In this document: positions 34,521 through 46,155 of the stretch, piece by piece
Layout of the letters: each line of letters starts with the position of its first letter
Numbering within the stretch: position 1 is the stretch's first letter
DNA from: Xiphydria camelus
Taxonomy: Eukaryota > Arthropoda > Insecta > Hymenoptera > Xiphydriidae
NCBI GenBank assembly: GCA_963678675.1
Contig: OY783195.1
Location: 28,941,385 to 29,005,384 of the forward strand
Length of the DNA stretch: 64,000 nucleotides
Direction: 5' to 3'
The notes under the pieces: model-generated
Database searches by the model: none
The model's input: the letters and a program-made list of their open reading frames with translations, nothing else
Told to the model about the DNA's origin: nothing
Translations under genes and position numbers: made by a program

Positions 34521-35406
34521 AAAGGATACAAATAAAAAATGTATTATAATAATTCCAGGTAAAAGTGCGAACTAGGAATTAGACGTAAGACAAATTATGT
34601 ACCTGCAAATAAATTTTTTAAATCAATTTACAAATCATTATCTCTTTTAAATTCGAAAAATTCGCGACGTAATTCGAGAGGACCGTGCAAAGTGTAGGTA
34701 TACGCGGTGCCTATCGAACGCCGAGATCATTTCGTTCGTTTAATTGACTTCATTACGCCGCTCGATGAAAATCTACGGCGCCGCACGTGTGCGGATTAGA
34801 TCGTCCACCCTCTCGTTATCTCCCTCGCCACGATAACTCTCCGCGACCCGCGATTCACCGGCGGCGGCGGCGGCGGCGGCGGCGGCGTTTATTCGAAACC
34901 CCCCGCGAGGCCGTTCGGAAAATCGTATTTAAAGGATTTTCGGTGACCCTTTCTCCCCTCCCCCGGCCTTTCACTCCACGGCTCTTTCTCCGGTTTGAAG
35001 TTATACACGGAAGATATGCATCTTGCGCAACCGCGGGGCATTAGGTATACAAAGACGACAGGTGGTGTACTCTTTAGCCCGGTTACTTGGTTAGCTATTC
35101 AGTTTTATTCATGACGACGACGCGCGGGGCGATGGGCCCAGCGCTCTCGTCGCCCCCTCGAATTCCTCCCTTCCTCGCGTCCTCCCGGCGTGTCTCCGAC
35201 CTTCGTCGGGTCTCCGCGTGTATATACACAGTCGTCGCGCGAGAGTTTAGTTTCGGGGAGCCCGCGCGCGCGCGGACCTACTTTTCCTCCCGCGGGACCA
35301 GGGGGGTCCGTCTCGCTCTCCTCGCGTCGCCGCTTCTATTCGTGTACGGCCCGGGATCGAGAAGCGGCGCGGCGATTCATCGCGATCCTCGAACGATTCG
35401 CTGTGA
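34521..35406. other. Intronic unique block with (GCG)n
   Basis: It contains a (GCG)n tract at about 34859-34887. No exon was recognised. Confidence 0.5.
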
Positions 35407-35626
35407 GGTAAAAGTGGGATAGGGGCACTCCGGTTGAAGAGCGAGTTCAAAATCGATTATCTCGAAATCGGTTGCAGATATCGAAGAGAAGCTTGAATGA
35501 AAAATGTTTATCTATATTTTTACTACAAAAAAGCTGCTTTACATTTTTCGTATATCTCCACCGCGTTTCGAGATAATCGCGTTCAAAGTGAAACGGAGAA
35601 ACTGAGGCGTCTATCCCACTTTTACC
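35407..35626. mobile_element. Element W: 220-bp MITE
   Basis: The ends GGTAAAAGTGGGATAG and CTATCCCACTTTTACC are exact inverses. Inner arms CGATTATCTCGAAATCGG and CCGCGTTTCGAGATAATCG are also inverted. It is single-copy in this window. Confidence 0.75.
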
Positions 35627-35964
35627 CCAGATACACACTCGTCGTCGACCGCGCGACGACGTAAACGCGAGAGTCCCGTCCCGTTTTCGGGATTCCTCCG
35701 AGGCGGGCGGGGGTGGAACGGTCCCCTCTTTCCCCGGGACCGAAGTATGCGAGCGCATAAGCCGGGGCGGAGGACGCGCGCGCGAGCTGCGCCTCAACTC
35801 GGCCGGGCGAGTAGGCGCAGCGAGCGCGCGTTATGCGGTGTAGGGCGGTAGTGGTGTACGGTACAGGTATGCCGCACGTAACATGATCTCGACCCGGCAT
35901 AATTAAAGTCCTCGATCACCGCTATCTCGGCCATCGGGGAACCGTCAGTTTTCGTCACCCCTCC

Positions 35965-35969
<5 letters not shown>

Positions 35970-36000
<31 letters not shown>
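35970..36000. repeat. (CT)n microsatellite
   Basis: About 15 CT units. Confidence 0.9.
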
Positions 36001-36003
<3 letters not shown>

Positions 36004-36321
36004 TAGAGCTACACGCCTTCCCACGATGCGCGATCGCTCGTCTCTACACCCGCGGAGATCTTCTCTCCGTTCGGAGGAGCCGCCGAGGAATCGCTGCGTT
36101 TCTCGCCGGGCGGAAAAAATCGGCGGAGCGGTATTTCCCTAGACGGAAAAGTTCTATGTGAACTGTAATATACAGTTCATGGATTTAGTTTTATATGAAT
36201 TATATATGATTTCAGTGTAAACCATGTATAGACTATTTATATGGATTATACACAAATTATAAAAATTATCAAATAAACCATATATAGTCCATATATGGTT
36301 TACATCAAAATCATATCCATC

Positions 36322-36535
36322 ATATGAGGCTAAACTTACTCGTCAGGGGAAAAAAAATTCAATCGCTATTATCTCGTTACCTATAAGCTTTTGGCTCATA
36401 TTTATATAATACTTTTTTGAAGGTTAGATTTCAGTCTATAACAAAGTCTTATATCGATGTAGGCCAAAAGTTCATAAAAAATGAGGTAATAATGATTGAA
36501 GTTTCTCTCCTGTGGCGAGTAGATTTAACCTTATA
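36322..36535. mobile_element. MITE family A, copy 6 (nested)
   Basis: It runs from ATGAGGCTAAACTTACTCG to GTGGCGAGTAGATTTAACC, with central TCTTATATCGATGTAGGCC. Confidence 0.75.
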
Positions 36536-36538
36536 ATA

Positions 36539-36752
36539 CTCGTCCAAATAACCGTTGACACGAATCGGTGCCAAGAACGTATTTATTTAAGACAAGTCCA
36601 TGTCCATTGAATTGAACGAATCTATACGTTCGATTCGAACATCGTATACTTGGATTCAACGACGACATGTCTGACTTAAATAAGTATTATATGTTCTTGG
36701 CATTATTCATGTCGACGGTCACTTGGATCGGAAAATTATTTTTTTCAGTGTA
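36539..36752. mobile_element. MITE family N, copy 2 (nested)
   Basis: It contains AACCGTTGACACGAATCGG, AAGAACGTATTTATTTAAG and the inverse TGGCATTATTCATGTCGACG. It ends at ATTTTTTTCAGTGTA. Confidence 0.65.
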
Positions 36753-36832
36753 ATCCATAGGTATAGAACTAAATCCATACATGTGTGGACTACATACAAA
36801 CCGTATAGAACTTTTCCGCCCGGATTCACGGT

Positions 36833-37497
36833 ACACTGAACGGATCGCCGGGGATGGGCGTTACGGGGGACGTTTTCGGAACTACTGATATCGCGTCGAC
36901 TGTAATCTCTGTAGATAAGCAAAAGCGAGCTATTGAAATGCAACGTCTTCGGGAGAAATAATGAAGAGAAAAATAATCCACCGAGTCATCGACGCGCAAT
37001 TACATCGTCCTCCGCGCGCTCGGCGCAATTAGTTTAGTTTTATCTGCGATAATCGGCATACGTGTAGGAACGCGTAACGCGTTATCGACGAACATAATTC
37101 GACGCGCTTATCGCGGCATCCGATATACGCGATCGGTAATTTCGCCTCGAGTCTCTTACGTATGTACATATTTCCACCGATCGTATAACGGATACGAGCT
37201 CGCCGATATCGCGTCCTCTCTCTCAAAAATGGCACGCGAGGCTCGTCGGCGAAATCGAGAGCTCGTGCATAGCTCGCCTACGCGCGGGCTCGTCCGCCGC
37301 CGACTAATCGCTTCCCCGCGGGCGCGTCGCGCTCAATTAACGCTAATTATCCCGGCCGATTCGCTCGCTGTCGGGCGCGAGATTGATTTAGAGACCGAGA
37401 CCGAGACCGCGACGTGCGCGGCTGCGGATATCGCCGCCGCGAATCGGCCGCCGTTCGGGCGACGTGTAGTATGTGTAATCCGGCACGAGTCATTATA
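36833..37497. other. Intronic unique block
   Basis: Mixed-composition sequence with scattered TAAT sites (GCGCAATTAGTTTAG at about 37023, AATTAACGCTAATTATCC at about 37335). No gene was supported. Confidence 0.45.
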
Positions 37498-37668
37498 CGC
37501 TGAGAAAAATGATTAATAATGTTAACCAAATGTTTGATTGATATGGGAAGAGCGAAATATTTGTATTACGACTGGATAAATATTTGGTCGTCACGACAAA
37601 GCATTTGTTGTCGCGATGAAAATACTTCGCTGTTACCATATCAACCAAAATTTGGTTAACATTGCTTC
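37498..37668. mobile_element. MITE family Q, copy 1
   Basis: It runs from ACGCTGAGAAAAATGATTAA to CAAAATTTGGTTAACATTGC, with GGTCGTCACGACAAAG in the middle. It is related to 41752-41993. Confidence 0.6.
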
Positions 37669-37975
37669 ACCGAGAAAACAATTTATTAAAAGCTGATAAA
37701 TTTCGTTAGACAAATATGAAGTTGCATACAAAAAAAAAGCATAAGTACGAGTCGAATTTGAGCCTCCTCCTTTTTTGAAATCGGTTAAAAATACATGTTA
37801 ATTATTAAAATCTTTATTTCATTCGAACGGCTGCCTCGAACGATGTAATTCTGCCGAACACAAACGTTGTAATAGTTAAGAAATATTTATTTCATCCGAT
37901 AAAACGTTTATTTTGCCATATTCAACGAAACAATTATTAACTACGAATAAACCGTTTTTTCTCGGTATAATAATT
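37668..37975. mobile_element. MITE family O, copy 1
   Basis: It runs from CACCGAGAAAACAATTTATT to AATAAACCGTTTTTTCTCGG. Interior blocks (AATTATTAAAATCTTTATTT) are the family O signature seen in four other places. Confidence 0.6.
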
Positions 37976-38309
37976 TCTTCTCATTATACCTACGTGCGTT
38001 CGTAGAGCTGAAGAGGCGAGAGGGACTCACGAAACGAGACGGACGCCTTTAAACACGGATCGATCGTAGATCGGAGACCCGAAGGAATCTCATTAATTCG
38101 AGCGAACGAGGAATACCGCACGCGCTACGAGAGGTGTCGAGGCGCAACGCGATCGGGAGAGAAGAAAGGGAAGAGAGGAGGACCGCGACGCGCGGACCTC
38201 GCTATCTATCCCCGTGTAGCGATATACGGGTACCAAGTGCCACTTAACGTGAAAAGCGAGCGCCGAGACTGCGGGAACCGGCTCGCCGAGTATTATACGC
38301 ACCGCTCGG

Positions 38310-38405
38310 CCCTGTGATTTACGGCGGAATTAATGAGCGATTAATCTAAGCGATTAATTAGTATCCCGCGTCAATTACAAGCCGCTGTATCGCCCGCGCG
38401 CACTC
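38310..38405. promoter_or_regulatory. Candidate homeodomain-site cluster
   Basis: Within about 90 bp of unique sequence several TAAT cores are crowded: GGAATTAATGAGCG, CGATTAATCTAAGCG and CGATTAATTAGTATCC, then CGTCAATTACAAG. TAATTAG-type sites suit Q50 homeodomains such as Engrailed, and TAATCT suits K50 types. Engrailed activates hh in insects, so an enhancer role is plausible. Binding itself is inference. Confidence 0.3.
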
Positions 38406-38817
38406 GAGTGCAACTCCGACAGTAACTGCCCCGCGGGACGGCCTGGCACCGACGTCTTAATTGCCACATCTGCGACTGCCGTATACCGAGTGCAATCTCT
38501 CCTTCTTTCTCTCTCTCTCTCGGTCTCCCTTTATCTCTTCCGCTAGTTCTTACGCACTCGTAGAGCTTTTTGCACGCGTTCGAGCTCCCACGCGCGGATT
38601 ATCCGCCGCGACGCGCTCGTTACGCGAGGCGCTTATGTAATACGACGCGCGCGGTTATCGCTCGGTTGTGGGTGGATCGGCGTGACGGGATGCGACGAGG
38701 AAGTGCTCGCGTGAGATAAACGGTGGGTTGAATTGAATTTTGAAATTGGGGGAGGGCTGGAATGGGGTGTTCTCGGAATTTTTTAAAAGCCCCGAGAAAT
38801 AAGGAGTACATTAATTT

Positions 38818-39078
38818 ATCCACAGCGAGAAAACGGTTTATTTCTAGTTAATAAATGTTTGTTCGAATGCGGCGTAATAAATATTTTATCGGCTCAAATA
38901 AATATTTGTTAACTATTACACGATATTTATTTGACACAATTAGATCCTTTGAGACAGCCAGTTGGTTGAAATAAAGATTTTAATAATTAACGTATTTTCT
39001 CGTCCTAACGAAATATTCATTTCGTCGTATTTCAAATTACTTTTATCAATGATTAATAGACTGTTTTCTCGGTGCGCA
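38818..39078. mobile_element. MITE family O, copy 2
   Basis: It runs from AGCGAGAAAACGGTTTATTT to AGACTGTTTTCTCGGTGCG, and contains TAGATCCTTTGAGACAGCC. Confidence 0.7.
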
Positions 39079-39292
39079 CAGTTAGAAATTTTCTAATCAA
39101 ATCAGTCCATTCATTTTTGTATAATATGTTAAAATCAACCGATTCTTCGTGTTAATCCACATTCTTCGTGTTAAAATTAACGTAGAGCATTAAAATTAAC
39201 GCGAGGAATGCCAAATTAAGGCAAAGAATGAGTTTACTTTAATATACAAAAATGAGTGGACCGATTCCAACACAAAATGTCCAACTGTGCAC
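39072..39292. mobile_element. Palindromic element adjoining family O copy 2
   Basis: Inverted segments CAGTCCATTCATTTTTGTAT (39105) and ATACAAAAATGAGTGGACCG (39244) lie within outer ends GTGCGCACAGTTAG and CAACTGTGCAC. Confidence 0.55.
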
Positions 39293-41158
39293 GTTTCGCC
39301 AGGGAAAAGTTTCCAAAAAAAATACACGTATGTAAATCCCATCCGCCTCGCTTCCGAAAGAGAGGAAAAAAACCGAGCGACGATTACGAATCGATGAAGA
39401 AACCCCATCGAAACGCGAGTCACGATTATGCAGACGTTCGAAAGTGCACTCGACCTTCCGAGGTGTGTCGAGGATCTCTCGAGGTTCTATTCACGATTTT
39501 GGTCTCCGGTCGCGCTCGCGCGCCTCTTTCTCCCCGCGTTGAAATAGTTCTCGCCTATATAACCGCGTGTCTTTCTCTCCCTCTCACGAAGGACGAGCGA
39601 ACGAGCGACTCCGAGAGGGACGCCTCTTCGCGCGAATCGCTCGTCCCGAGAGAGGCCGGCTATTTTTAATTCGCGAAGGCCGATCGCGTCGATCGTCGGT
39701 GGATGATTTGAAGGGTGAAGGGAAGAAACAAGGAAAATGTCACAATCTGATTCTTTCGGATTTTTTATATTTTGTGTACCCGTTGTAATTTCTTTTGGTA
39801 AATAAATCTCAAAAGCATACACCACCTAGTGCTTTTAAATCAATTTTATAAATCAATAATACAAGTTCTCTTGAAAATACGAAGCTGTTAAAACTAAAAC
39901 TTCATTTTTCTCTGCATAGGATATTCCCTGTTTTTTCCCTCCACCCTTCATTTGACGACGTTATCGGGAGGGGGAATTCGCCGCTTGCAAAAACAATATC
40001 GAAATATTAAAAAATTACATACTTTCCGACCGATTGCTGGAAATCGGTAGGCGTGACCAAAGGTCGAATTCTCACTGCGCACGACACGCGGCGCCAGTGG
40101 CGCGATCGCGGGGTTGCGAAAGCAGGAAAGTCGAATAATTGAGGCGATAACGCGCGGGCGCGATGGTATCGTCGACTCGGCGCTATCGCTGCGCCAGATC
40201 GAAAGTACGACCGGTAGAAATGACGATTGATATACGCTTATCGATCGCATACCGCGCACGTGCACGCGTGACTCGGCCGATCGCGACGAGGAAAAGTAAG
40301 ACAAATTAGCGATTCCAACGCGAGAGATAACATTCTTGCGCGCAACTATACGCGCGTACTTATGCAACATCCGAGATCCGCGTGTTTCGCTTCTTCGATT
40401 TTCCTCGAATCCTTGGCGTACCTTGTACTCGTATGTTACTGCCTTTGACGCGCGCAGGATGACGTTAATTATTTCCACTCTTACGCGTGCGACAACCGTG
40501 AGACTTCCCGGAAAGCAATTACTCGCCGTTAATGGCTCTTTATCGCGTCGTTATTTCGCGAATGCCGTAAAAAATCCCGCGCATTCAGCAGGCGGTTGTC
40601 CGAGAGATACGCGAAACGATTTGATAAAGAGAAGAATCCAGCGAGGAACGAAAGTGAATTGTTTCTCCGGAGAAATTCGACATTGCCCCGGATAGACGGG
40701 CGATAAGGGGAGAAACGGAGGAGCGCGCGGGATTCGATAAATCGTTCGATAACGCGATTTTCCCATCGAGAGGGTCGGAGGAAGAGACTCGGCGTCGTCG
40801 CGCGCGAAGCGATCGCTCGCAGTCGGCAATCGCGGCTTCCCGCGGCCGTAAAGTCGATTACTCGCAATTAGCCGCGGTTTATTGCGCAACTATTTCTCGC
40901 ACGCCGTAAAGATAAAACAATAAACCGACTGGCGCGCGCGCCCGCGGCTCGCGCCCGTCCCATTCGGCTGAATTAACGATCCGGTCGGGCCTGTCACCGG
41001 TTGCGCGCGTGCAACGTAAGTAGGTGTACGTATACATAGTCGTACATTTATGGGGAATGACTCGGTGGTTCTTTTTTCCCTCCATTCGTCGCGATGATCC
41101 GAGCGCTCGCACCGCGGACGCTGCGAGAGATTTTGGGAACATTCTAAAAAGCTATCGG
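39293..41158. other. Intronic unique block
   Basis: About 1.9 kb with only a small AT-rich patch (39795-39920) and no recognised repeat family. Open frames at 39948-40478 (minus) and 40529-40889 (minus) have no recognisable domain and no plausible splice context, so they are not called as genes. Confidence 0.45.
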
Positions 41159-41423
41159 TATGGACGGAAAGATTGATACCGGTAAATTTTACGGTATATA
41201 TATTTACAGTAAAAAAGATACACACGAGGGTTTTCGGATGTTTCTACTGTGTCGAAGAACCATTTTTCCTTAGCAACTGATAAATTGTAATGTAAGCTAT
41301 CGTGATTTAATGTTTCCAAAGGAAAAAAAATACTGTATCCCACTGTAAAGAAATTCGAAAACCCTCGTGTATCTCTTTTACGGTAAATATGGTAAAATTT
41401 ATTGGTATCAGTCTTTTCGTGTA
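41159..41423. mobile_element. MITE family B, copy 6
   Basis: It runs from GGAAAGATTGATACCGGTAA to TTGGTATCAGTCTTTTCGTG, with TTTTCGGATGTTTCTACTGT. Confidence 0.75.
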
Positions 41424-41488
41424 CCGAGAACCTCCGTGAGAATCTCTAGCGAGAGGGTCGAGATGCGAATATCGTACGACGAATTGCT

Positions 41489-41743
41489 GCACGGAAATGC
41501 TAATACCAGTAATTTTACTGTATTTACGATAAAAGAGGTACACGTGAGGGTTTTCGGATGTTCCTGCTGTGCTGAAGAATAATTTTCCTTAGGAACTGAT
41601 AAATTGTAATGTAAACTACCATGATTTAATGCCTTCGAAAGAAAAATTACTGTACCGCACTATACAAATATCTGAAAACCCCCATGTATCTTTTTTATTG
41701 TAAATACGGTAAAATTTACTGGTATTAGTCTTTCCGTGTATAA
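41489..41743. mobile_element. MITE family B, copy 7
   Basis: It runs from TGCACGGAAATGCTAATACC to ACTGGTATTAGTCTTTCCGT, in the same orientation as copy 6 and only 65 bp away. Confidence 0.75.
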
Positions 41744-41751
41744 TATATGCA

Positions 41752-41993
41752 CCGAGGAAAATGATTAGTAATGTTATCTAACTAAATGTTTGGTCGATTT
41801 GGGAGCAACGAAATATCTTCATCGGGACAACGAACTTATGGTCACGACAAATATATGTTCATCGTGGCATCGTAATGTTCCTAAAAATGTTTAGTTCTGA
41901 CAATCAAACATCTGCATCGCAATAAAAATATTTTATCGTTTCCACGTCTACCAAAATTTAATTAACATTACTAATCATTTTTCTCAACGCGGG
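41752..41993. mobile_element. MITE family Q, copy 2
   Basis: It runs from GCACCGAGGAAAATGATTAG to ACTAATCATTTTTCTCAACG, with a GATTTGGGAGCAACGAAATA block as in copy 1. Confidence 0.65.
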
Positions 41994-42019
41994 AGAATAA
42001 TTGAGAGTCGAGCTCTTAA

Positions 42020-42197
42020 ATGCACTCAAAAAAATTTGGCCACAACTAGAAAATTATAGTAATTGCAGTGATAATTTTCTTCGCAATAGTAAGAGTTCTT
42101 GCTGCGCTAGCAATATTTTTCTAGTTGTCACCAAATAATGTCTGAGGCAGCCAGAAATATAGCTGGATTGGCTAAATATTGTTTTCAGTGTGGCCTA
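42020..42197. mobile_element. Short palindromic element R
   Basis: The ends ACTCAAAAAAATTTGGCCAC and TAAATATTGTTTTCAGTG, with inner ACAACTAGAAAATTATAG and the partial complement AATATTTTTCTAGTTGTC, suggest a decayed MITE. Confidence 0.45.
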
Positions 42198-43085
42198 ATT
42201 CTTCGTCAATTAATAAATTTCCATCGCACCGATAAAACGAAGAAATAATCACGCGAAAATCGTCGCACCCTCGAGAACATTCGCCCCCCGCACGATCATT
42301 CGTCAGCGCTGAGTATAAGGAGCGATAGGAGCCGCACTCGGCATCGCGACCGATTACGTTTATCGGTATCGCGCCTCCCGGGCGCGGGGCCGCCCGAGTA
42401 AACAGCGATTAAATCCTTGTCGGGGAGAGCGCCGAGGTACCGCGAGCGTCGCCGCCACCACCATCACCACCACCACTGTACGCCGGTCATCACAGCATCG
42501 ACGCATTCCTGAACGGTTCGAGATTTAAGTTCGGACCGGGCGCGGAGATAGGATCGAGAGGGGACCCGGTGTGTGTGTGCGCGCGGTATATCTAATCTGG
42601 CCACTTTGGGCGCGGGTAGCCGTGTTTTGCCCGGGGATCGTGTTAAGGGGATTTACATTCATTTGGATCCTAATAACCCGTTCCTTGATCCTGGCCGCGA
42701 TTTGGAACACGATATCCTGCCTTCCTACCTCCTTTCCCGAGGCTCGGAGAGGAGGAGAGCGCGTGAGAGAGAAAAAGAGGGGGGAGAGCTCCGCGTGGAC
42801 CCTCCTCCCCCGAGAGAGAGAGAGGAAGGAAGGCGCGGGCAAAAGTATCGTACGCGAAGAGCGACCGGATCGAAGGGGCGCCGGTAGGACAACAACGTTC
42901 TCCCGACGAGAGGCGCTCTCCTCGAGAGGATCCGTCCTCTCCCTCGCGCTCCTCGCCTATCTGGGAGCCTCGTGCACCCACTCGCGCACCGCTCTCCCTT
43001 CTGGATCGCGCGGTGGAGGAGGATGAATGTCGATACCCACATAGGTGCTCGAGTGACGCTGAAACCCTCCCGTGACTTCTTCCCG
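42198..43085. other. Intronic CpG-rich unique block
   Basis: It has a CCA/CAC-rich patch near 42455-42475. No exon was supported despite overlapping open frames at 42525-43026. Confidence 0.5.
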
Positions 43086-43412
43086 GTACACTTTTGCAAA
43101 TTCGTTATTAATAATGTTTACAGTGAATCCCAGGAACAAAGCTCCTCGAGGAGAAACGTTGCATTTTTTAATAGACATAACGTACTTTTTACAGTTCGTT
43201 GCTGCAGCATAAACCCGTAAGCTGCACTTGGTACATATTATTGGGTAAATTTTACTGTATAAACTGATGTTTCTACTATTACGAACTGTAAAAAATACGC
43301 TGTTGTCTATTAAAAACTTCAACGCGTTTCACCTCGAGGAGCCCTGTTACTGGGTTCCAACTGTAAGAATTCATGGGTTTTCTCATGATTTTTTTTACTA
43401 ATCCTTTTTCTC
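43086..43412. mobile_element. MITE family S, copy 1
   Basis: The arms TTTTTTAATAGACATAACGT and CTGTTGTCTATTAAAAACTT are inverted. The end CTAATCCTTTTTCTCCGTG and the AGTTCGTTGCTGCAG block recur downstream of hh at 57705-58345. Confidence 0.65.
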
Positions 43413-43479
43413 CGTGTGCGTGAATTACCACACACATATACGGTAAAGAACTCTACGATGTCGATCTAAGCGGACCACT

Positions 43480-43600
43480 TTTCGTGTTAGATAATAGTAG
43501 AGTCAGGCTGAATGTCACCAGATGTGGTACATATAAATCCACACCGGTGGTAAAATGGTATTAAAAATTAGCACTACTTTTTTTACCGTGTACCGAGGGA
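43480..43600. repeat. Family H repeat, copy 2
   Basis: It contains CACCAGATGTGGTACATATA, then TCCACACCGGTGG and a TTAAAAATTAGCACTACTTT block like the insert at 12988-13078. Confidence 0.5.
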
Positions 43601-43796
43601 AATCCCGGTATGAATGTACCCGCGTGTAATTCATCCGATTCCTCGTAACATACTATGTATAAATCGGAGCTCGCAAAACCGAGTTCGCTTGAATCACAAT
43701 TATCCGCCTTCTGAGAGTTTTTCGCCTATAATCGTATAGAGCTTTCTTGAAGATCGAGATGAGACCTTGAAAAAAGTCTTAAGCAAGATATAACAT

Positions 43797-44005
43797 ACGA
43801 GGCTAAACTTACTCCCCAGAAAATAAACTTCAATCACTATTATCTCATTATCTATGAGCTTTTGGCTGATATTTATATAATACTTTTTTGAAGATTACAC
43901 TTTTTTCTACAACAAAGTCTTATATCGATGTAGGCCAAAAGTTCATAGACAATGAGATAACAGTGAATGAAGTTTCCTTCCTGGCGAGTAAGTTTAGCCT
44001 CATAT
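43797..44005. mobile_element. MITE family A, copy 7
   Basis: It runs from CGAGGCTAAACTTACTCCCC to TGGCGAGTAAGTTTAGCCTC. It is intact, with central TCTTATATCGATGTAGGCC. Confidence 0.8.
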
Positions 44006-44715
44006 AATATACCTATAGGTAGTATCTCTCCTTCGCTAGATACCTAACACATGTAGATCAGGTGTTGGCGCGGCTATCGTCTCTTCGTCTCCGGGCCAGA
44101 CTATCCGGACGCGACGAGATGTGCGCTGATCGGCGTCGACCGCGCGTCATCACCCGAACTCACGGGGCCCCGGCGGGTCAGCGCCGATCGGCGCTGACGG
44201 CGAGTGACGGCGCTGTAGCGCGGACGACGCGCCGTGTCCATGATCCGTTCCCACAGACAAAAGAAATTCGTGGCCCGTCGCCCCCGATCTTCGTCCTCGC
44301 GATCGTCTCGTTCGCGCCGGTAATAAGGATGTAACCCGAGCCGCTGAGACATCGAGAGACACGGGCCCCGATCGCGTCTCCCCGTCGGGACTCGTCCGAC
44401 CCGTTTTACGCGGGTTGTTCCAGGAAATCGAATAAGGCGCACCGACGGCCGTCACGATCGGCGAACCTCCCCTGCGCGCGTCAACCGCGGGGGAGTGAAC
44501 GGGGGGCACTTTTTCGAGCGAGTTTGTTAGTTTTCGTTGTATTTACACGGTATTTCGCGGAGATTCCGGCGGGAATCTCCGAAACGTTCATCTATTTGTG
44601 CTTTTAACAGCGAATAAATCATTAGCAAAGCTTTTTTTTACTTTAAACAATCATTTAACCTTAGAATTATTACCGAATGATCGCGCATTCTAAGACGACC
44701 GTATTGGCGGGCGAT
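44006..44715. other. Intronic unique block
   Basis: CpG-rich to 44500, then AT-richer. No gene or repeat family was recognised. Confidence 0.5.
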
Positions 44716-44845
44716 TATCTCGTTATCTATGCATTTTTTGCCCATACTGCTACAGAACCTTTTTGTAGACCGAAATATATTCTACAAAAAAGTACTCTAC
44801 CGATTTCGACAAAAACCTCATGGATTACGAGATAATCGAGGATAA
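44716..44845. mobile_element. Diverged relative of family A
   Basis: It is organised like family A: GCGATTATCTCGTTATCTAT, then CCCATACTGCTACAG, with the inverse GGATTACGAGATAATCG. The ends are lost. Confidence 0.45.
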
Positions 44846-44891
44846 ATGACACTCTGAATAAAACACCGGTCAAATTGACTGCCCGTGGCAG

Positions 44892-45194
44892 TTCTATACT
44901 GAGAGAAATAATTCCTGGTGCCAAAAAAAGATCTTTTTTTTTTCAATCAAAAACATGATATAATTCCAGCATCAAGCCGTGGTTTTCTCCATGCGAGAAA
45001 ATACTTGATATAATTGTTGTTTTTTTTCGCGCAGGAAGAATTTTTGTCCCACACAATGAAGGTATTCTTCAATCAACGCAATACATACCTATTCTTCGAC
45101 CAAGAATCTGCACTCTTACAAATTTGTAAGATCATAATGGTCTTGTTTCAAGAAATATTTTGTGACACTGGCAATTATTTCTCTCAGTGTAGTA
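44892..45194. mobile_element. MITE family G, copy 3
   Basis: It runs from TACTGAGAGAAATAATTCC to GGCAATTATTTCTCTCAGTG, uninterrupted, about 300 bp. It serves as the reference for the nested copies at 3391 and 20258. Confidence 0.75.
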
Positions 45195-46155
45195 ATTAAA
45201 GAACGCAGCAGACTTCCGACTGCATTCCGCGCCCAATAAATATTTCGTCGAACGATACGAACAGTCTACAGAATACAGAAAAGCGACGGGATCCATAGGA
45301 TGGACATTTTTATAGCGCCGATGATTCCCGGTCGACTTCACCCGAGAAATGACGATCGATAATCATCGCGGTTGAATAATCCAGAGCCAAGGTCCGCGTC
45401 GAGGAAAGGCTTCGTCGCGCTATGCGTCGCAGAGGAGAAAAAAAAACACACACCTACATATTAACCGTCTCGAATCGCGCCGCTCGGAAGATATAATAAA
45501 CCGCAAGCGAGACAGCGTGAGGGGGGAGGGGGATTCCAAGAGGGTTGCGCGTATAGGTATACGCGCAGCCGCGTGCCAATTATATTGTTTCACGAGGTAT
45601 CTACAGCTCGCCTTTGTGCCGCGAGTTGTGATAACGCGCGGAACGGCCGGTCGATATTTATTATGAATGCTGACCGTTGTACCCTCTCTCTTTCTCTCTC
45701 TCTCTCTCTTCCTTCGTCGTCCAGTCTATTTTCGGTGACAAAGTGCGCTCACGCAGCGCGAACGACGCCGTCGAAGGTGGAAGAGTTGAAACGCGAGAAC
45801 CGTACAAGCGAGGAGAGGACCGAGCGGAGAGATCGCGCCACGGCGTAGGAGCGAGGCGTGAGATAGTTCATCCGTACCCTCCACGGATCGCATCTCCGCG
45901 GTGCCGAGCCCTCTAGAGAGCTCCACAAACACTCGAAACACCGCGTGCACTCCTTCGTTGCAACCGGCCATTGTTGCTGCATCATCGTCTCCCGGTTCCT
46001 TCTTCGCGGGCTCTCTCACGCGCGTGTCCCGTGGCGCGCGTCCCTATAGCCCGCGCGCCATATCGCGCGAGCAGCACGAAGAACGTACCGGCGAAGGGAA
46101 CGACGATTTAATGTACGTTCGTCGAGTCGCGAACGTAGGACACGCAATGAGGATT
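45195..46155. other. Intronic unique block with (CT)n
   Basis: It contains a CT tract at about 45684-45709. No exon was recognised. Confidence 0.5.

Larger units (their letters stand above)
36134..36832. mobile_element. MITE family M, copy 3, carrying two inserts
   Basis: The outer ends GACGGAAAAGTTCTATGTG and CGTATAGAACTTTTCCGCCC are inverted. The middle holds a family A element (36322-36535) followed by a family N element (36539-36752). Confidence 0.7.

Noticed and set aside
39948..40889. Antisense open frames of 110-176 codons in a repeat-poor part of intron 1
   Set aside because: No recognisable domain, no splice signals joining them to other exons, and composition like the surrounding non-coding DNA.
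16356..44005. Regularly recurring family A repeats considered as a CRISPR-like or satellite array
   Set aside because: Copies are kilobases apart, palindromic and unequally spaced, and the host is a eukaryote. They are dispersed MITEs.
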